In this document: positions 44,143 through 52,135 of the stretch, one piece after another
Layout: every line of letters begins with the position of its first letter
Numbering within the stretch: position 1 is the stretch's first letter
Assembly (NCBI GenBank): GCA_017626305.1
Contig: JAGAIW010000171.1
Location: 62,001-126,000 of the forward strand
Direction of reading: 5' to 3'
Length of the DNA: 64,000 nt
Source of the DNA: Clostridia bacterium
Lineage (GTDB): Bacteria > Bacillota > Clostridia > Christensenellales > Borkfalkiaceae
Position numbers and translations under genes: made by a program
Notes under the pieces: model-generated
Told to the model about the DNA's origin: nothing
What the model saw: the letters and a program-made list of their open reading frames with translations, nothing else
Database searches by the model: none

Positions 44143-44747
44143 TTGCATATTTGAAAGGCACGGTACTCACGTTTAACGGCGAAACGGCAATACTCGAAGT
44201 GGGTGGCGTGGGTTACGAGCTCTACTGCTCGGGCGGAGCGTTCAAAACGCTTGTAATCGGCAAGCAAGCCGAGCTGTACACTTATTTACAGGTCAAAGAA
44301 GACGGCATAACGCTGTTCGGCTTTGCGTCCACACGCGAAAAAGAATTGTTCTTAAAGTTGATATCCGTATCGGGCGTAGGTCCGAAAATGGGCATTTCCA
44401 TTTTAGCCACCCTTTCCGCGGACGAATTTTCCACCTGTATCGCTACGGCGGACACAAAGCGTTTAAGTACCGTTAAGGGCTTAGGCAAAAAGACGGCGGA
44501 AAAAATCGTGTTAGAGCTGCACGGTAAAATTTCGGCGGCGGAAGTCATGAACGCGAGCGGCGAAGTGGATTTCCGCGTCCCTGCTGCTACGGAGAAATTA
44601 CACCCTGCGCAGGAAGAAGCGGTTTCCGCGCTGATGGGGCTTGGCTTTACTAAAAACGAAAGCGTACAGGCGGTCAAGCGCGCCTTTGAAAACGGCGCGA
44701 CGACGGTGGAAGAGCTTATCCGCAAAGCCTTGCAGGGCGGTATCTAA
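44139..44747 (+). CDS. ruvA: Holliday junction branch migration protein RuvA
   Basis: A 202-residue protein, normal length, with start overlapping the ruvC stop (ATGA). Domain I is an OB fold (MIAYLKGTVLTFNGETAILE); helix-hairpin-helix motifs follow (LISVSGVGPKMGISIL, VKGLGKKTAEKIVLEL near 108); domain III is the UBA-like end (EEAVSALMGLGFTKNESVQA). It binds the four-way junction and loads RuvB. Confidence 0.96.
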   Translation: MIAYLKGTVLTFNGETAILEVGGVGYELYCSGGAFKTLVIGKQAELYTYLQVKEDGITLFGFASTREKELFLKLISVSGVGPKMGISILATLSADEFSTCIATADTKRLSTVKGLGKKTAEKIVLELHGKISAAEVMNASGEVDFRVPAATEKLHPAQEEAVSALMGLGFTKNESVQAVKRAFENGATTVEELIRKALQGGI

Positions 44748-44759
44748 AAGGAGCAGTAT

Positions 44760-45809
44760 ATGTTTGATGAAGAATACGGCGACGAAAGCTTAATCGTCAG
44801 CACGAAAACGGAATACGATTTAGAAGAAAACGTCCTGCGCCCCAAGACGATGGCGGACTACGTCGGTCAGCAAAAGGTGAAGGAAAATTTAAGCGTATAT
44901 ATCCGCGCGGCAAAAGCGCGCGGCGAAGCGCTCGATCACGTGCTGTTATACGGCCCGCCGGGACTTGGAAAAACCACCCTTTCGCATATTATCGCCAACG
45001 AAATGGGGGCGAACATCAAAATGACCAGCGGCCCTGCTATCGAACGCTCGGGCGACCTTGCCGCCATTTTGACTAACTTAAACGAAGGGGACGTGTTGTT
45101 TATCGACGAAATCCACCGTTTGAACCGTTCGGTGGAAGAAATTTTATATTCGGCGATGGAAGATTTTGCCTTGGATATCATTACGGGCAAAGGTCCGTCC
45201 GCGTCGTCCATTCGCTTTACGCTCAACCGCTTTACGCTGGTGGGCGCAACCACGCGCGCAGGTATGCTCGCGCCGCCCTTACGCGATAGATTTGGCATTA
45301 TCAACCGTTTGGAAATGTACACGCCCGAAGAATTGCAAAAAATCGTCACCCGTTCTGCTGGGGCTTTGGATATCGCCATTCAAGCGGACGCGGCGGCGGA
45401 AATTGCGCGGCGTAGCCGCGGCACACCCCGTATCGCCAACCGTTTATTAAAGCGCGTACGCGACTTTTCGGCGGTAAAGGGGAACGCGACTATTACCAAG
45501 GAAGACGCCCGTTTTGCCCTTGCGCGTTTGGACATTGACGAGCTGGGCTTGGACGGCACGGATAGAAATCTTTTATGGGCGCTTATCGATAAATTCGGCG
45601 GCGGACCTGCGGGCTTGGAAACGCTTGCCGCTACGACGGGCGAAGACGCCAACACCATTGAAGACGTATACGAACCGTACTTATTACAGCTTGGTTTTAT
45701 CGCGCGTACTTCGCGCGGACGTATCTGTTTAAAGGGCGGATATCAGCACATGGGCGTAGAGCCGGGCATGAAAGCGAGAAAACAAATGTCCATGTTTGAA
45801 GAAGACTAA
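44760..45809 (+). CDS. ruvB: Holliday junction branch migration DNA helicase RuvB
   Basis: A 349-residue AAA+ motor, usual length. An AAGGAG site precedes ATG 44760. Walker A is GPPGLGKTT near residue 66, Walker B DEIHRL near 118, sensor and arginine-finger region [18 protein letters not shown] near 170, and a winged-helix C-terminus ([11 protein letters not shown]). It pumps DNA through the RuvA-bound junction. queA follows by 3 nt. Confidence 0.97.
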   Translation: MFDEEYGDESLIVSTKTEYDLEENVLRPKTMADYVGQQKVKENLSVYIRAAKARGEALDHVLLYGPPGLGKTTLSHIIANEMGANIKMTSGPAIERSGDLAAILTNLNEGDVLFIDEIHRLNRSVEEILYSAMEDFALDIITGKGPSASSIRFTLNRFTLVGATTRAGMLAPPLRDRFGIINRLEMYTPEELQKIVTRSAGALDIAIQADAAAEIARRSRGTPRIANRLLKRVRDFSAVKGNATITKEDARFALARLDIDELGLDGTDRNLLWALIDKFGGGPAGLETLAATTGEDANTIEDVYEPYLLQLGFIARTSRGRICLKGGYQHMGVEPGMKARKQMSMFEED

Positions 45810-45812
45810 TCT

Positions 45813-46847
45813 ATGGAAAAAGTACAGTATAGAAAAAGCGATTTTTATTACGATTTACCGCAAGAGCGCATTGCGCAAACGCCTGCAACGCCAAGGGATT
45901 CTTCCCGTCTTTTGGTCTACGATAGACGAAAAAAGACGATAACGGATAGGATTTTTCGCGATATTGAAGAATATTTACAAAAGGGTGATTTGCTCGTCGT
46001 CAACAAAACCAAGGTTATCCCCGCCCGCACCTACGCCAAAACGCAGCACGGCGGAAACGTAGAAGTGCTCCTGTTAAAGCGTATTGATTTGGACGTTTGG
46101 GAAGTGCTTATGAAACCGGGCAAAAAGGGCAAAATCGGCGCGAAAATGACGATCGGGGACGAGCTTTCGCTTGTCGTCAAGGATATCACGCCCACGGGCG
46201 AGCGTATCGTAGAATTTTCCTATCAAGGCGCGTTTGAAGACGTTTTATCCCGTGTGGGAACAATGCCCTTGCCCCCGTATATCAAGGAAAAGCTGGAAAA
46301 TCAATCCCGTTATAACACGGTATACAGCAAGGTAAACGGCAGCGCCGCCGCGCCCACCGCAGGGCTGCATTTCACGGACGAGCTGCTTGCGCGTTTACAG
46401 GCAAAGGGCGTAGAGATTGCCGAAGTGCTTTTGCACGTGGGCTTGGGGACGTTCCGTCCCGTTAGTGAAGATATCATTACCGACCATAAAATGCATTCGG
46501 AATTTTATCAAATCGACGAAACGGCGGCGGAAAAAATCAACCGCGCCAAGCGCGAAGGGCGCAGGGTGATTGCGGTTGGCACGACTTCCGTGCGTACCTT
46601 GGAAAGCGTAGCGGACGAAAAGGGGTTTGTGCGCGCTTGCAGCGGCGATACGGAAATTTTTTTGTATCCGCCCTATCAAATGAAATGCGTAGACGCGCTG
46701 ATCACCAACTTCCATTTACCCGAAAGCACTTTAATTATGCTGGTAGCCTGCTTAACGGGCAGGGAAGAAATCCTTGACGTGTACAAGTATGCGGTGGAAC
46801 AAAAGTATCGCTTTTTCTCTTTCGGCGACGCCTGTTTGATTTTATAA
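45813..46847 (+). CDS. queA: S-adenosylmethionine:tRNA ribosyltransferase-isomerase
   Basis: A 344-residue enzyme of queuosine synthesis; it adds the epoxycyclopentane ring from SAM to the preQ1 base in tRNA. Typical family segments are seen: FYYDLPQERIAQTPATPRDS at residue 8, KGDLLVVNKTKVIPAR, GSAAAPTAGLHFTDELLARL near 170, VLLHVGLGTFRPV, and the end segment TNFHLPESTLIMLVACLTGR. It is last in the ruv operon. Its final codons are copied in the intergenic repeat at 46967-46991. The partner reductase gene queH lies at 52136. Confidence 0.97.
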   Translation: MEKVQYRKSDFYYDLPQERIAQTPATPRDSSRLLVYDRRKKTITDRIFRDIEEYLQKGDLLVVNKTKVIPARTYAKTQHGGNVEVLLLKRIDLDVWEVLMKPGKKGKIGAKMTIGDELSLVVKDITPTGERIVEFSYQGAFEDVLSRVGTMPLPPYIKEKLENQSRYNTVYSKVNGSAAAPTAGLHFTDELLARLQAKGVEIAEVLLHVGLGTFRPVSEDIITDHKMHSEFYQIDETAAEKINRAKREGRRVIAVGTTSVRTLESVADEKGFVRACSGDTEIFLYPPYQMKCVDALITNFHLPESTLIMLVACLTGREEILDVYKYAVEQKYRFFSFGDACLIL

Positions 46848-47118
46848 CCGTCGCATTTCTGCGTTGTTGTTCAGTCACTTACTATCGGTAAGCTCCTTCA
46901 CAACGCCTTGAACTGCTCGGTTCTAAAACCAAACAATATTGCTCTATCCTGTTTCCCGTAAAATTCGGCGACGCCTGTTTGATTGTATAACGCGCCGAAA
47001 TACTGCGTTGACGTTCGCTCACGTACTACTCGGTAAGCTCGTTCGCGTCGCCTTGAACTGCTCGGTTCTACAACCAAACAACATTGTTTAATCCTGCTTG
47101 TCTTTCTCGGTTCTACAA
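46824..47118 (+). repeat. Intergenic repeat tract copying the end of queA
   Basis: The end of queA, GGCGACGCCTGTTTGATT then TATAAC (46826-46849), is repeated at 46968-46991 with one change. Each copy is followed by a unit: TGCGTTGTTG or TGCGTTGACG, then CTTACTATCGGTAAGC or CGTACTACTCGGTAAGC, then CGCCTTGAACTGCTCGGTTC and ACCAAAC. A third fragment with CTCGGTTCTACAACCAAAC follows at about 47106. It fills the gap to the DtxR-like gene. Confidence 0.75.
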
Positions 47119-47170
47119 CCAAACGTTATCATTCAACCATATACAATCATTAAAAAATAGGGGAAAATAT

Positions 47171-47536
47171 ATGAACGTAAGATACAATCAATCGGCGGAA
47201 GATTATTTAGAATGTATGCTCACGCTGCAAAAAACGGCGGACGTGGTGCACCGTATCGATATCGCCAAGCGCATGGGCGTTTCGCAAGCTGCGGTAAATA
47301 AAGCCATCAAATTATTATTTGAAAGGGGCTACGTTTACGAAGAAGGCAAACACCTGTATTTGACGGCGAAAGGCAAAGCGTACGCGGAAACGGTATACGA
47401 AAAACATTGCGCCATAAAAGAATATCTCATTTCTATCGGCGTTTCCCCGTCCACGGCAGAAGAAGACGCTTGCAAAATGGAACACCTTGTTTCCGACGAA
47501 ACGTTTGCCGCCATGAAACGACAAACAAATAAATAA
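47171..47536 (+). CDS. DtxR/MntR-type metal-dependent regulator, short
   Basis: A 121-residue protein. ATG 47171 follows AGGGG; the longer frame from 47084 crosses the repeat tract. The winged helix (SAEDYLECMLTLQKTADVVH, IDIAKRMGVSQAAVNKAIKL) is followed by the start of the dimerisation domain with CKMEHLVSDETF near residue 104, the metal-ligand Cys-x-x-Glu-His of the family. The protein ends soon after, so it lacks the C-terminal SH3 domain. It lies directly upstream of feoAB, which it probably represses when iron is plentiful. Confidence 0.85.
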   Translation: MNVRYNQSAEDYLECMLTLQKTADVVHRIDIAKRMGVSQAAVNKAIKLLFERGYVYEEGKHLYLTAKGKAYAETVYEKHCAIKEYLISIGVSPSTAEEDACKMEHLVSDETFAAMKRQTNK

Positions 47537-47541
47537 TCGAT

Positions 47542-47575
47542 ACGCGCGCGTGTAATAACCGCGCGTAATTTTTTT
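47542..47575 (+). terminator. Terminator between the DtxR-like gene and feo promoter
   Basis: ACGCGCG (47542-47548) pairs with CGCGCGT (47560-47566), followed by AATTTTTTT. Confidence 0.7.
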
Positions 47576-47595
47576 GAAAATTTTGTAAAAAATTT

Positions 47596-47610
47596 CTTAA
47601 CCAAGGTTTA
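47596..47610. promoter_or_regulatory. Candidate metal-regulator operator 1
   Basis: TTAACC-AA-GGTTTA, an inverted repeat eight nt ahead of the -35 box of the feo promoter. It shares its half-sites with the palindrome at 47693-47708. The neighbouring DtxR-like protein is the natural candidate to bind it. Confidence 0.5.
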
Positions 47611-47617
47611 TTTTCTA

Positions 47618-47646
47618 TTGACAACCGCATAAAATAGTGGTATAAT
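47618..47646 (+). promoter_or_regulatory. Sigma-A promoter of the feo operon
   Basis: TTGACA (47618-47623), 17-nt spacer, TATAAT (47641-47646). Confidence 0.85.
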
Positions 47647-47692
47647 GGTTGAGCATGAAACGGGAAAACCGCTTTTCTTTTTTAAAATTAAA

Positions 47693-47708
47693 CTTAACCG
47701 TGGTTAAG
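47693..47708. promoter_or_regulatory. Candidate metal-regulator operator 2
   Basis: CTTAACC-GT-GGTTAAG, a perfect 7+7 palindrome with a 2-nt centre, in the leader of feoA, 41 nt after the predicted transcript start. Its half-sites repeat those of the site at 47596-47610. Confidence 0.55.
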
Positions 47709-47729
47709 AAAATACAAGGAGAATAGAAC

Positions 47730-47951
47730 ATGAAACTTTTATCGCAATTAAAGGTAGGCGAAAAAGGGGTAATTACCGCCGTAAACGGCGAAGGGGCAAT
47801 CCGTAGAAGATTGTTCGACATGGGCATTACGCCTGGGGCGGAAGTGTATTTGCGCAAGAAAGCGCCTTTGGGTGATCCCATTGAAATTGCGCTCCGCGGA
47901 TACGAGCTTACGCTCCGTAAATCGGAGGCGTCGCAAGTCGAGATAGAATAA
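47730..47951 (+). CDS. feoA: Ferrous iron transport protein FeoA
   Basis: A 73-residue SH3-like protein with AAGGAG upstream. The family pattern is complete: LSQLKVGEKGVITAVNGEGA, RRRLFDMGITPGAEVYLRKK, DPIEIALRGYELTLRKSEA. It is thought to bind and regulate FeoB at the membrane. It is the first gene in the feo operon, 20 nt before feoB. Confidence 0.95.
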   Translation: MKLLSQLKVGEKGVITAVNGEGAIRRRLFDMGITPGAEVYLRKKAPLGDPIEIALRGYELTLRKSEASQVEIE

Positions 47952-47971
47952 TCAAAAAGGAGAGTACATAT

Positions 47972-50239
47972 ATGTTACATTTTGCACTTGCTGGCAACCC
48001 CAACTCAGGCAAGACGACGCTGTTTAACGCGTTAACGGGGAGCACGGCGCACGTGGGCAACTGGCCCGGCGTAACGGTAGACAAACGCGAAGGCGTTTAT
48101 AAAAAAGGCGAGCAGCCCGTTAATATTATCGACCTTCCGGGGATTTATTCTCTTTCGCCCTACACGCCCGAAGAAGTGATTGCGAGAAACTTCGTGCTTG
48201 ACGAAAAGCCCGACTGTATTATCAATATCGTCGACGCAACCAACTTAGAAAGAAACCTGTACTTAACTACGCAGCTTATGGAGCTGGACGTTCCTATCGT
48301 CGTTGCGCTGAACATGACGGACGTTTTGGATAAAAACGGCGACTGTATCGACGTGCGTACCTTGGAAAAGCGGATCGGACTTCCCGTCGTGGAGATTTCC
48401 GCGCTCAAAGGCGATAACGTAGACGAGCTGATGAAACGCGCTTTGGAAACGGTACAAAAACCGAGAAAGGGCGTCAGCGTGCTCAAAGACAGCCTGCTGG
48501 GTTCGGCGATTGCCAACGCGGAAATTGCTCTGCAATTAAAGGAAGTGGAAGCGCCTTTATTCCATGCGGTAAAGCTGGTGGAAAAGGACGAAATCGAAGT
48601 GCAAACGCACCCGTCCGAAGCCAAAGCGGTACAGGCGTTTATTAAGGAAAACGTAGCCAAAGGCAACGAAACCGTCGATACGGAAGCGGAAATTGCCGAC
48701 GCGAGATATAAATACATAACGGCGCATTTTTCCACCACCTTAACAAGAGCGAGAAAACCCGATTATAACGAGCTTTCCAAATCCAACAAGGCGGATAAGG
48801 TGCTCACCCATAAATGGGCGGGAATTCCCATTTTCTTGGTGATTTTGTTTGCCGTATTCCATATCACCTTCTCCGAAGACTTTTTATTCCTTGGCGCGCT
48901 GATTGCGCCGTTTGGCGAGTGGTGCGCGCTTGAAAGCGACAGCGTGGTGAAAGCGATTTTCTTTGCGGGCGGTTTGAACTCCCCCGGGGTTATCCTATTC
49001 AACGCCATGGACGCCTTTACCGCTTGGCTTGGCGATATGATTATCACGGGCGTGGAAGGCTTGGGCGCAAGCGCATGGGCGGTCGGGCTCGTTTCCGACG
49101 GTATCCTTCGCGGCGTGTTCGGCGTGCTGAGTTTCTTGCCCCAAATTTTAGTACTGTTTTTGCTGTTCTCTATCTTGGAAGACACGGGATATATGGCGCG
49201 CGTAGCGTTCATGCTGGATAGAATTTTTCGCCGTTTCGGCGTTTCGGGCAGAGCGTTCATGCCCATGATTATGGGCTTTGGCTGTTCCGTACCCGCTATG
49301 ATTAACACCCGTACGCTTGCGGACGAAAAGGAAAGAGAGGCGACCATTCGCGTCATTCCGTTCTTCTCTTGCGGCGCAAAAATGCCCATTTTGTTGGCGG
49401 TTTCGGGCGGTATCGCCGCGTCGTTTGGCGTGGGGAATGCGGACGTGATTACCTATTCCATGTACCTGCTTGGCATGGTCGTCGCGTTGTTGAGCCTACT
49501 TATCATGCGCAATACCGTAGCCCGCGGAGAAACGTCGCCGTTTATCATGGAATTGCCCATTTACCATATGCCGGGGCTTAAAAATTTAATGCTGCACCTT
49601 TGGGATAAAGCGAAACACTTTATTCAAAAAGCTTTCACCATTATCGTAGCGTCGTCTATCGTCGTTTGGTTTTTAAGCAGCTACGGCTGGAACTGGCAGT
49701 ACGTCGACAACATGAAGGATTCCATTTTGGCGTCCTTGGGTCAATTCGTACTTCCCATCTTCACACCGCTTGGCTTTGGCAGCCAGCTCTCCGAATGGGG
49801 TTGGGTGTTTGCGGTATCCGCGGTTACGGGCTTGATTGCAAAAGAAGACGTTATCGCTACCTTCGGCGTTTTGGCGGCGTGTATCGGCGCAACCGTACAA
49901 GGCGGTTTGGAAGAAGGCGTCGGGGAAGTTATGGCAATGATTTCCGCTACGGGAATCGGTATTCCCGCTTTGATTTCGTTTATCGCGTTTAATATGCTTA
50001 CCATTCCTTGCTTTGCCGCGGCGGCAACTGCTAAGGCGGAGCTTGGAAAAGGCAAATTCCGTTGGACGTTGCTGTTCTGGCTGGTTACTTCCTTCTTGGT
50101 GAGCACCATGATTTACACGATCGGTACGTGGGTTTGGACGATTGCCATTTGGGTAGTCGTTGCAGCTTTGGCGGTAGTCGGTATCGTATTTTGGAATAAA
50201 TTTGCAGATAGCAAAGCCGAATACGAAAAGAATAAATAA
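47972..50239 (+). CDS. feoB: Ferrous iron transporter FeoB
   Basis: A 755-residue membrane GTPase. The N-terminal G domain has GNPNSGKTTLFNALTGS at residue 8, GNWPGVTVDKREG (switch), DLPGIYSLSP and NMTD near 110. The GDI-like helical region spans about 170-265. The membrane part holds two Gate motifs with SGRAFMPMIMGFGCSVPAM near 425 and CGAKMPILLAVSG near 465. It imports Fe(II) using GTP. The gene follows feoA, and a Cys-rich partner gene follows after a 79-nt gap that holds a stable stem-loop. Confidence 0.97.
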   Translation: MLHFALAGNPNSGKTTLFNALTGSTAHVGNWPGVTVDKREGVYKKGEQPVNIIDLPGIYSLSPYTPEEVIARNFVLDEKPDCIINIVDATNLERNLYLTTQLMELDVPIVVALNMTDVLDKNGDCIDVRTLEKRIGLPVVEISALKGDNVDELMKRALETVQKPRKGVSVLKDSLLGSAIANAEIALQLKEVEAPLFHAVKLVEKDEIEVQTHPSEAKAVQAFIKENVAKGNETVDTEAEIADARYKYITAHFSTTLTRARKPDYNELSKSNKADKVLTHKWAGIPIFLVILFAVFHITFSEDFLFLGALIAPFGEWCALESDSVVKAIFFAGGLNSPGVILFNAMDAFTAWLGDMIITGVEGLGASAWAVGLVSDGILRGVFGVLSFLPQILVLFLLFSILEDTGYMARVAFMLDRIFRRFGVSGRAFMPMIMGFGCSVPAMINTRTLADEKEREATIRVIPFFSCGAKMPILLAVSGGIAASFGVGNADVITYSMYLLGMVVALLSLLIMRNTVARGETSPFIMELPIYHMPGLKNLMLHLWDKAKHFIQKAFTIIVASSIVVWFLSSYGWNWQYVDNMKDSILASLGQFVLPIFTPLGFGSQLSEWGWVFAVSAVTGLIAKEDVIATFGVLAACIGATVQGGLEEGVGEVMAMISATGIGIPALISFIAFNMLTIPCFAAAATAKAELGKGKFRWTLLFWLVTSFLVSTMIYTIGTWVWTIAIWVVVAALAVVGIVFWNKFADSKAEYEKNK

Positions 50240-50253
50240 AAAAACGTTCAACG

Positions 50254-50296
50254 CATACATGCCCCCTACGTGTGCCAAAATAACGGGGCATGTATG
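50254..50296 (+). other. Stem-loop between feoB and its Cys-rich partner
   Basis: CATACATGCCCC (50254-50265) and GGGGCATGTATG (50285-50296) form a perfect 12-bp stem with a 19-nt loop. No T-run follows. It may limit read-through or protect the upstream mRNA end. Confidence 0.65.
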
Positions 50297-50318
50297 AGCC
50301 GAACAAAAGGAAAAATAT

Positions 50319-50501
50319 ATGCAACCTATCGATATTATTATTTTAGTGGCGGCGATTGTCGTCGTTGGCGGTGTTATCGCCCTTTCGCTTTGGAGAAAGA
50401 AAAAAGGCAAGACGGGCTGCGGTTGTGGCTGTAACGGCTGCGCGAGCTGTCCTTCCAAAGGGGATTGTGCTACGGTCAAATCCGCCGAAGAAAAAAAATG
50501 A
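50319..50501 (+). CDS. FeoB-associated Cys-rich membrane protein
   Basis: A 60-residue protein: one N-terminal membrane helix (IDIIILVAAIVVVGGVIALS), a basic stop, then CGCGCNGCASC and CPSKGDC. This is the small membrane protein that commonly follows feoB in Clostridia (FeoB-associated Cys-rich family). A role as iron-binding or assembly partner is proposed but not settled. AAAGG precedes the ATG. Confidence 0.88.
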   Translation: MQPIDIIILVAAIVVVGGVIALSLWRKKKGKTGCGCGCNGCASCPSKGDCATVKSAEEKK

Positions 50502-50535
50502 GCTTATACGAACACACTATTCTTTACATTCAAAA

Positions 50536-50577
50536 AACGGACCTGCTTACGCAACGTAAACAGGTCCGTTTTTTTTG
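50536..50577. terminator. Bidirectional terminator between feo operon and TraX-like gene
   Basis: AACGGACCTG (50536-50545) pairs with CAGGTCCGTT (50561-50570), with an inner TTACG/CGTAA extension; A-run on the left and eight T on the right. Confidence 0.9.
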
Positions 50578-50586
50578 TAGATATAT

Positions 50587-51318
50587 TTACAGCAGCCAAA
50601 AAATCGCTTGCAAAAGAACAAGGTGCGTAGGGTAGAAAATATAGAAAAAGTACTTGGTGTTCCACTTGCCCTTTTCTCCGTTATACAACAGCAACAGGGG
50701 AATAGCGCAAAGTGCCCAGTAACCGCAAAACGGTTCAAACGTATAAAGAAGAAATACCCCAACCGCCATGGTCAGTACGCGCGCAGGCAAGCAGTCCGCT
50801 TTTTGCAGCCACGTCGGCACGTTTTCTACGCCGCGGAAGTCGAGTAGGGACGCAAATACGGGCATCATACAACCCCAAAATCCGTAGTCGATTGTCAGCA
50901 CCTTACAAAGGAAATACACTCCGCCCACGCAAGCGGCAAACAGTAAAACGGACAGCGTTTTTTGGAGTATGCCGTTCTCCCCAAACAGCGTTCGTTTGCA
51001 AAATTGCAGGGCGTATATCGTAACGACGGATAAGGAAAAGGTGACCAAAATGCACATGTACAGGCTTTCCATTGTCACGAAGTATACGATTTGGCAAAGG
51101 AGCGCAAGCCCCGATAACAGCGCAAGGTGTTTTACCTTGTTTTTCGTGTAGCGACACCCTTCGGAAACGGCAAACGCAAACAAGGGCATGGACAGCCTGC
51201 CGATATAGCGAAAGACCATGTCGTAGGGGAAAAATAACAGTCCTACGTGGTCGATTACCATAAGAATCGCCGCCAAAAACTTGACGGCGTTTGAGTTGAG
51301 AAAACGCAGTTTGGTCAT
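50587..51318 (-). CDS. TraX-family membrane protein
   Basis: A 243-residue protein with about eight hydrophobic segments. SNAVKFLAAILMVIDHVGLL at residue 9 and YIGRLSMPLFAFAVSEGCRY near 38 are typical of the TraX family, which shares a fold with acyltransferase-3 type enzymes; TraX of F plasmid acetylates pilin. In chromosomes of Clostridia its substrate is unknown. The ATG lies one base after the stop of the upstream gene at 51320, so the pair is coupled. Confidence 0.85.
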   Translation of the reverse strand: MTKLRFLNSNAVKFLAAILMVIDHVGLLFFPYDMVFRYIGRLSMPLFAFAVSEGCRYTKNKVKHLALLSGLALLCQIVYFVTMESLYMCILVTFSLSVVTIYALQFCKRTLFGENGILQKTLSVLLFAACVGGVYFLCKVLTIDYGFWGCMMPVFASLLDFRGVENVPTWLQKADCLPARVLTMAVGVFLLYTFEPFCGYWALCAIPLLLLYNGEKGKWNTKYFFYIFYPTHLVLLQAIFWLL

Positions 51319-51319
51319 G

Positions 51320-52033
51320 TTACTTTTTCGTCCCTATTTGTTGTTTTTGTTGTTCTTTCAAGCGTTGTTTTTCCTGCGCTTGCTGTAACCGCAAAGCCTG
51401 TTTTTCTTCCTTGGCGCGCTGCTTTCCCAGCCGTTTTTCTTCGCGCGCCTGCGCCACCTTTTTATCCAAAAACAACCGTTTTTTGGTGGGCTTTTGTTCA
51501 GGCTGGACTTCCTTTCCCGTCAGCCTTTTGAAGAAATTCCCCACCGTCGTAACGGGTTTGGTGACGGGCTCGAAATCTGCCTGCAACCCCGCCGCAATCA
51601 ATTCAAAACGGTCTATGAATATACGCAGGATTATGTAGAAGACAAGGTCTAATACCCACCCGACGATCATGAAGGCGATAAAGAGCAGGGAAATGGGCGT
51701 AACGTGGTTTGCCGTTAAGCAAAACGCGTATACGGTAAGCCCCATTGTAAGCAGTTTGACCAGCCGTTTACAATGTTTATAAATGCGGTCTACTATCGTT
51801 TTGGCGGTTTTATCCGTTTTGAGCTTGCCCTTGGTGGCGAACAGGAAAAAGACGAAATACGCGACGGAAAGGGTAAGCAAAATAATATTTGCCCAAAGGT
51901 AATCCTTCGCAACGATAAGCGCGTAAATCAAATAGCCAATATAGACAAGTTGCGACAGCACTTGAAAGGCGTACAATAACCGCTCGAAATCGGTTTTTAT
52001 TTTTTTAAAAGCCGCTCCTGTATAATCAAACAT
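51320..52033 (-). CDS. Membrane protein with charged coiled C-terminus, 237 aa
   Basis: The start at 52033 has AAGGAG upstream; the longer frame includes the promoter. Four hydrophobic segments occupy residues of about 25-150 (LSQLVYIGYLIYALIV, NIILLTLSVAYFVFFLFAT and two more). The last 75 residues are Lys/Glu/Gln-rich and likely a coiled coil (AQAREEKRLGKQRAKEEKQA). No family recognised. It may be a membrane scaffold; the pair with the TraX-like gene under one promoter is clear. Confidence 0.65.
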   Translation of the reverse strand: MFDYTGAAFKKIKTDFERLLYAFQVLSQLVYIGYLIYALIVAKDYLWANIILLTLSVAYFVFFLFATKGKLKTDKTAKTIVDRIYKHCKRLVKLLTMGLTVYAFCLTANHVTPISLLFIAFMIVGWVLDLVFYIILRIFIDRFELIAAGLQADFEPVTKPVTTVGNFFKRLTGKEVQPEQKPTKKRLFLDKKVAQAREEKRLGKQRAKEEKQALRLQQAQEKQRLKEQQKQQIGTKK

Positions 52034-52051
52034 ACCATTCTCCTTTTTTCT

Positions 52052-52081
52052 ATTATAAAGGTTTTTCCGTGAATTTGTCAA
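52052..52081 (-). promoter_or_regulatory. Promoter for the 237-aa membrane protein and TraX-like gene
   Basis: Minus strand: TTGACA (52081-52076), 18-nt spacer, TATAAT (52057-52052). It is back to back with the queH promoter. Confidence 0.8.
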
Positions 52082-52100
52082 GCCCTTTTGGGAAAAAGGA

Positions 52101-52129
52101 TTGACAAACTTCTCTCTTCGATTTATAAT
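52101..52129 (+). promoter_or_regulatory. Promoter of queH, placed at the start codon
   Basis: TTGACA (52101-52106), 17-nt spacer, TATAAT (52124-52129). The expected first base of the transcript (about 52136) is the A of the queH start codon, so the mRNA appears leaderless. Confidence 0.75.
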
Positions 52130-52135
52130 AATAGC

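Noticed and set aside
45700..45815. A preQ1 or other riboswitch for queA or queH
   Set aside because: queA starts 3 nt after ruvB and queH seems leaderless, so there is no room for a leader in either case.
46898..47170. Short frames between queA and the DtxR-like gene
   Set aside because: They are made of repeat units and of the copied queA end. The DtxR-like protein has a better start at 47171.
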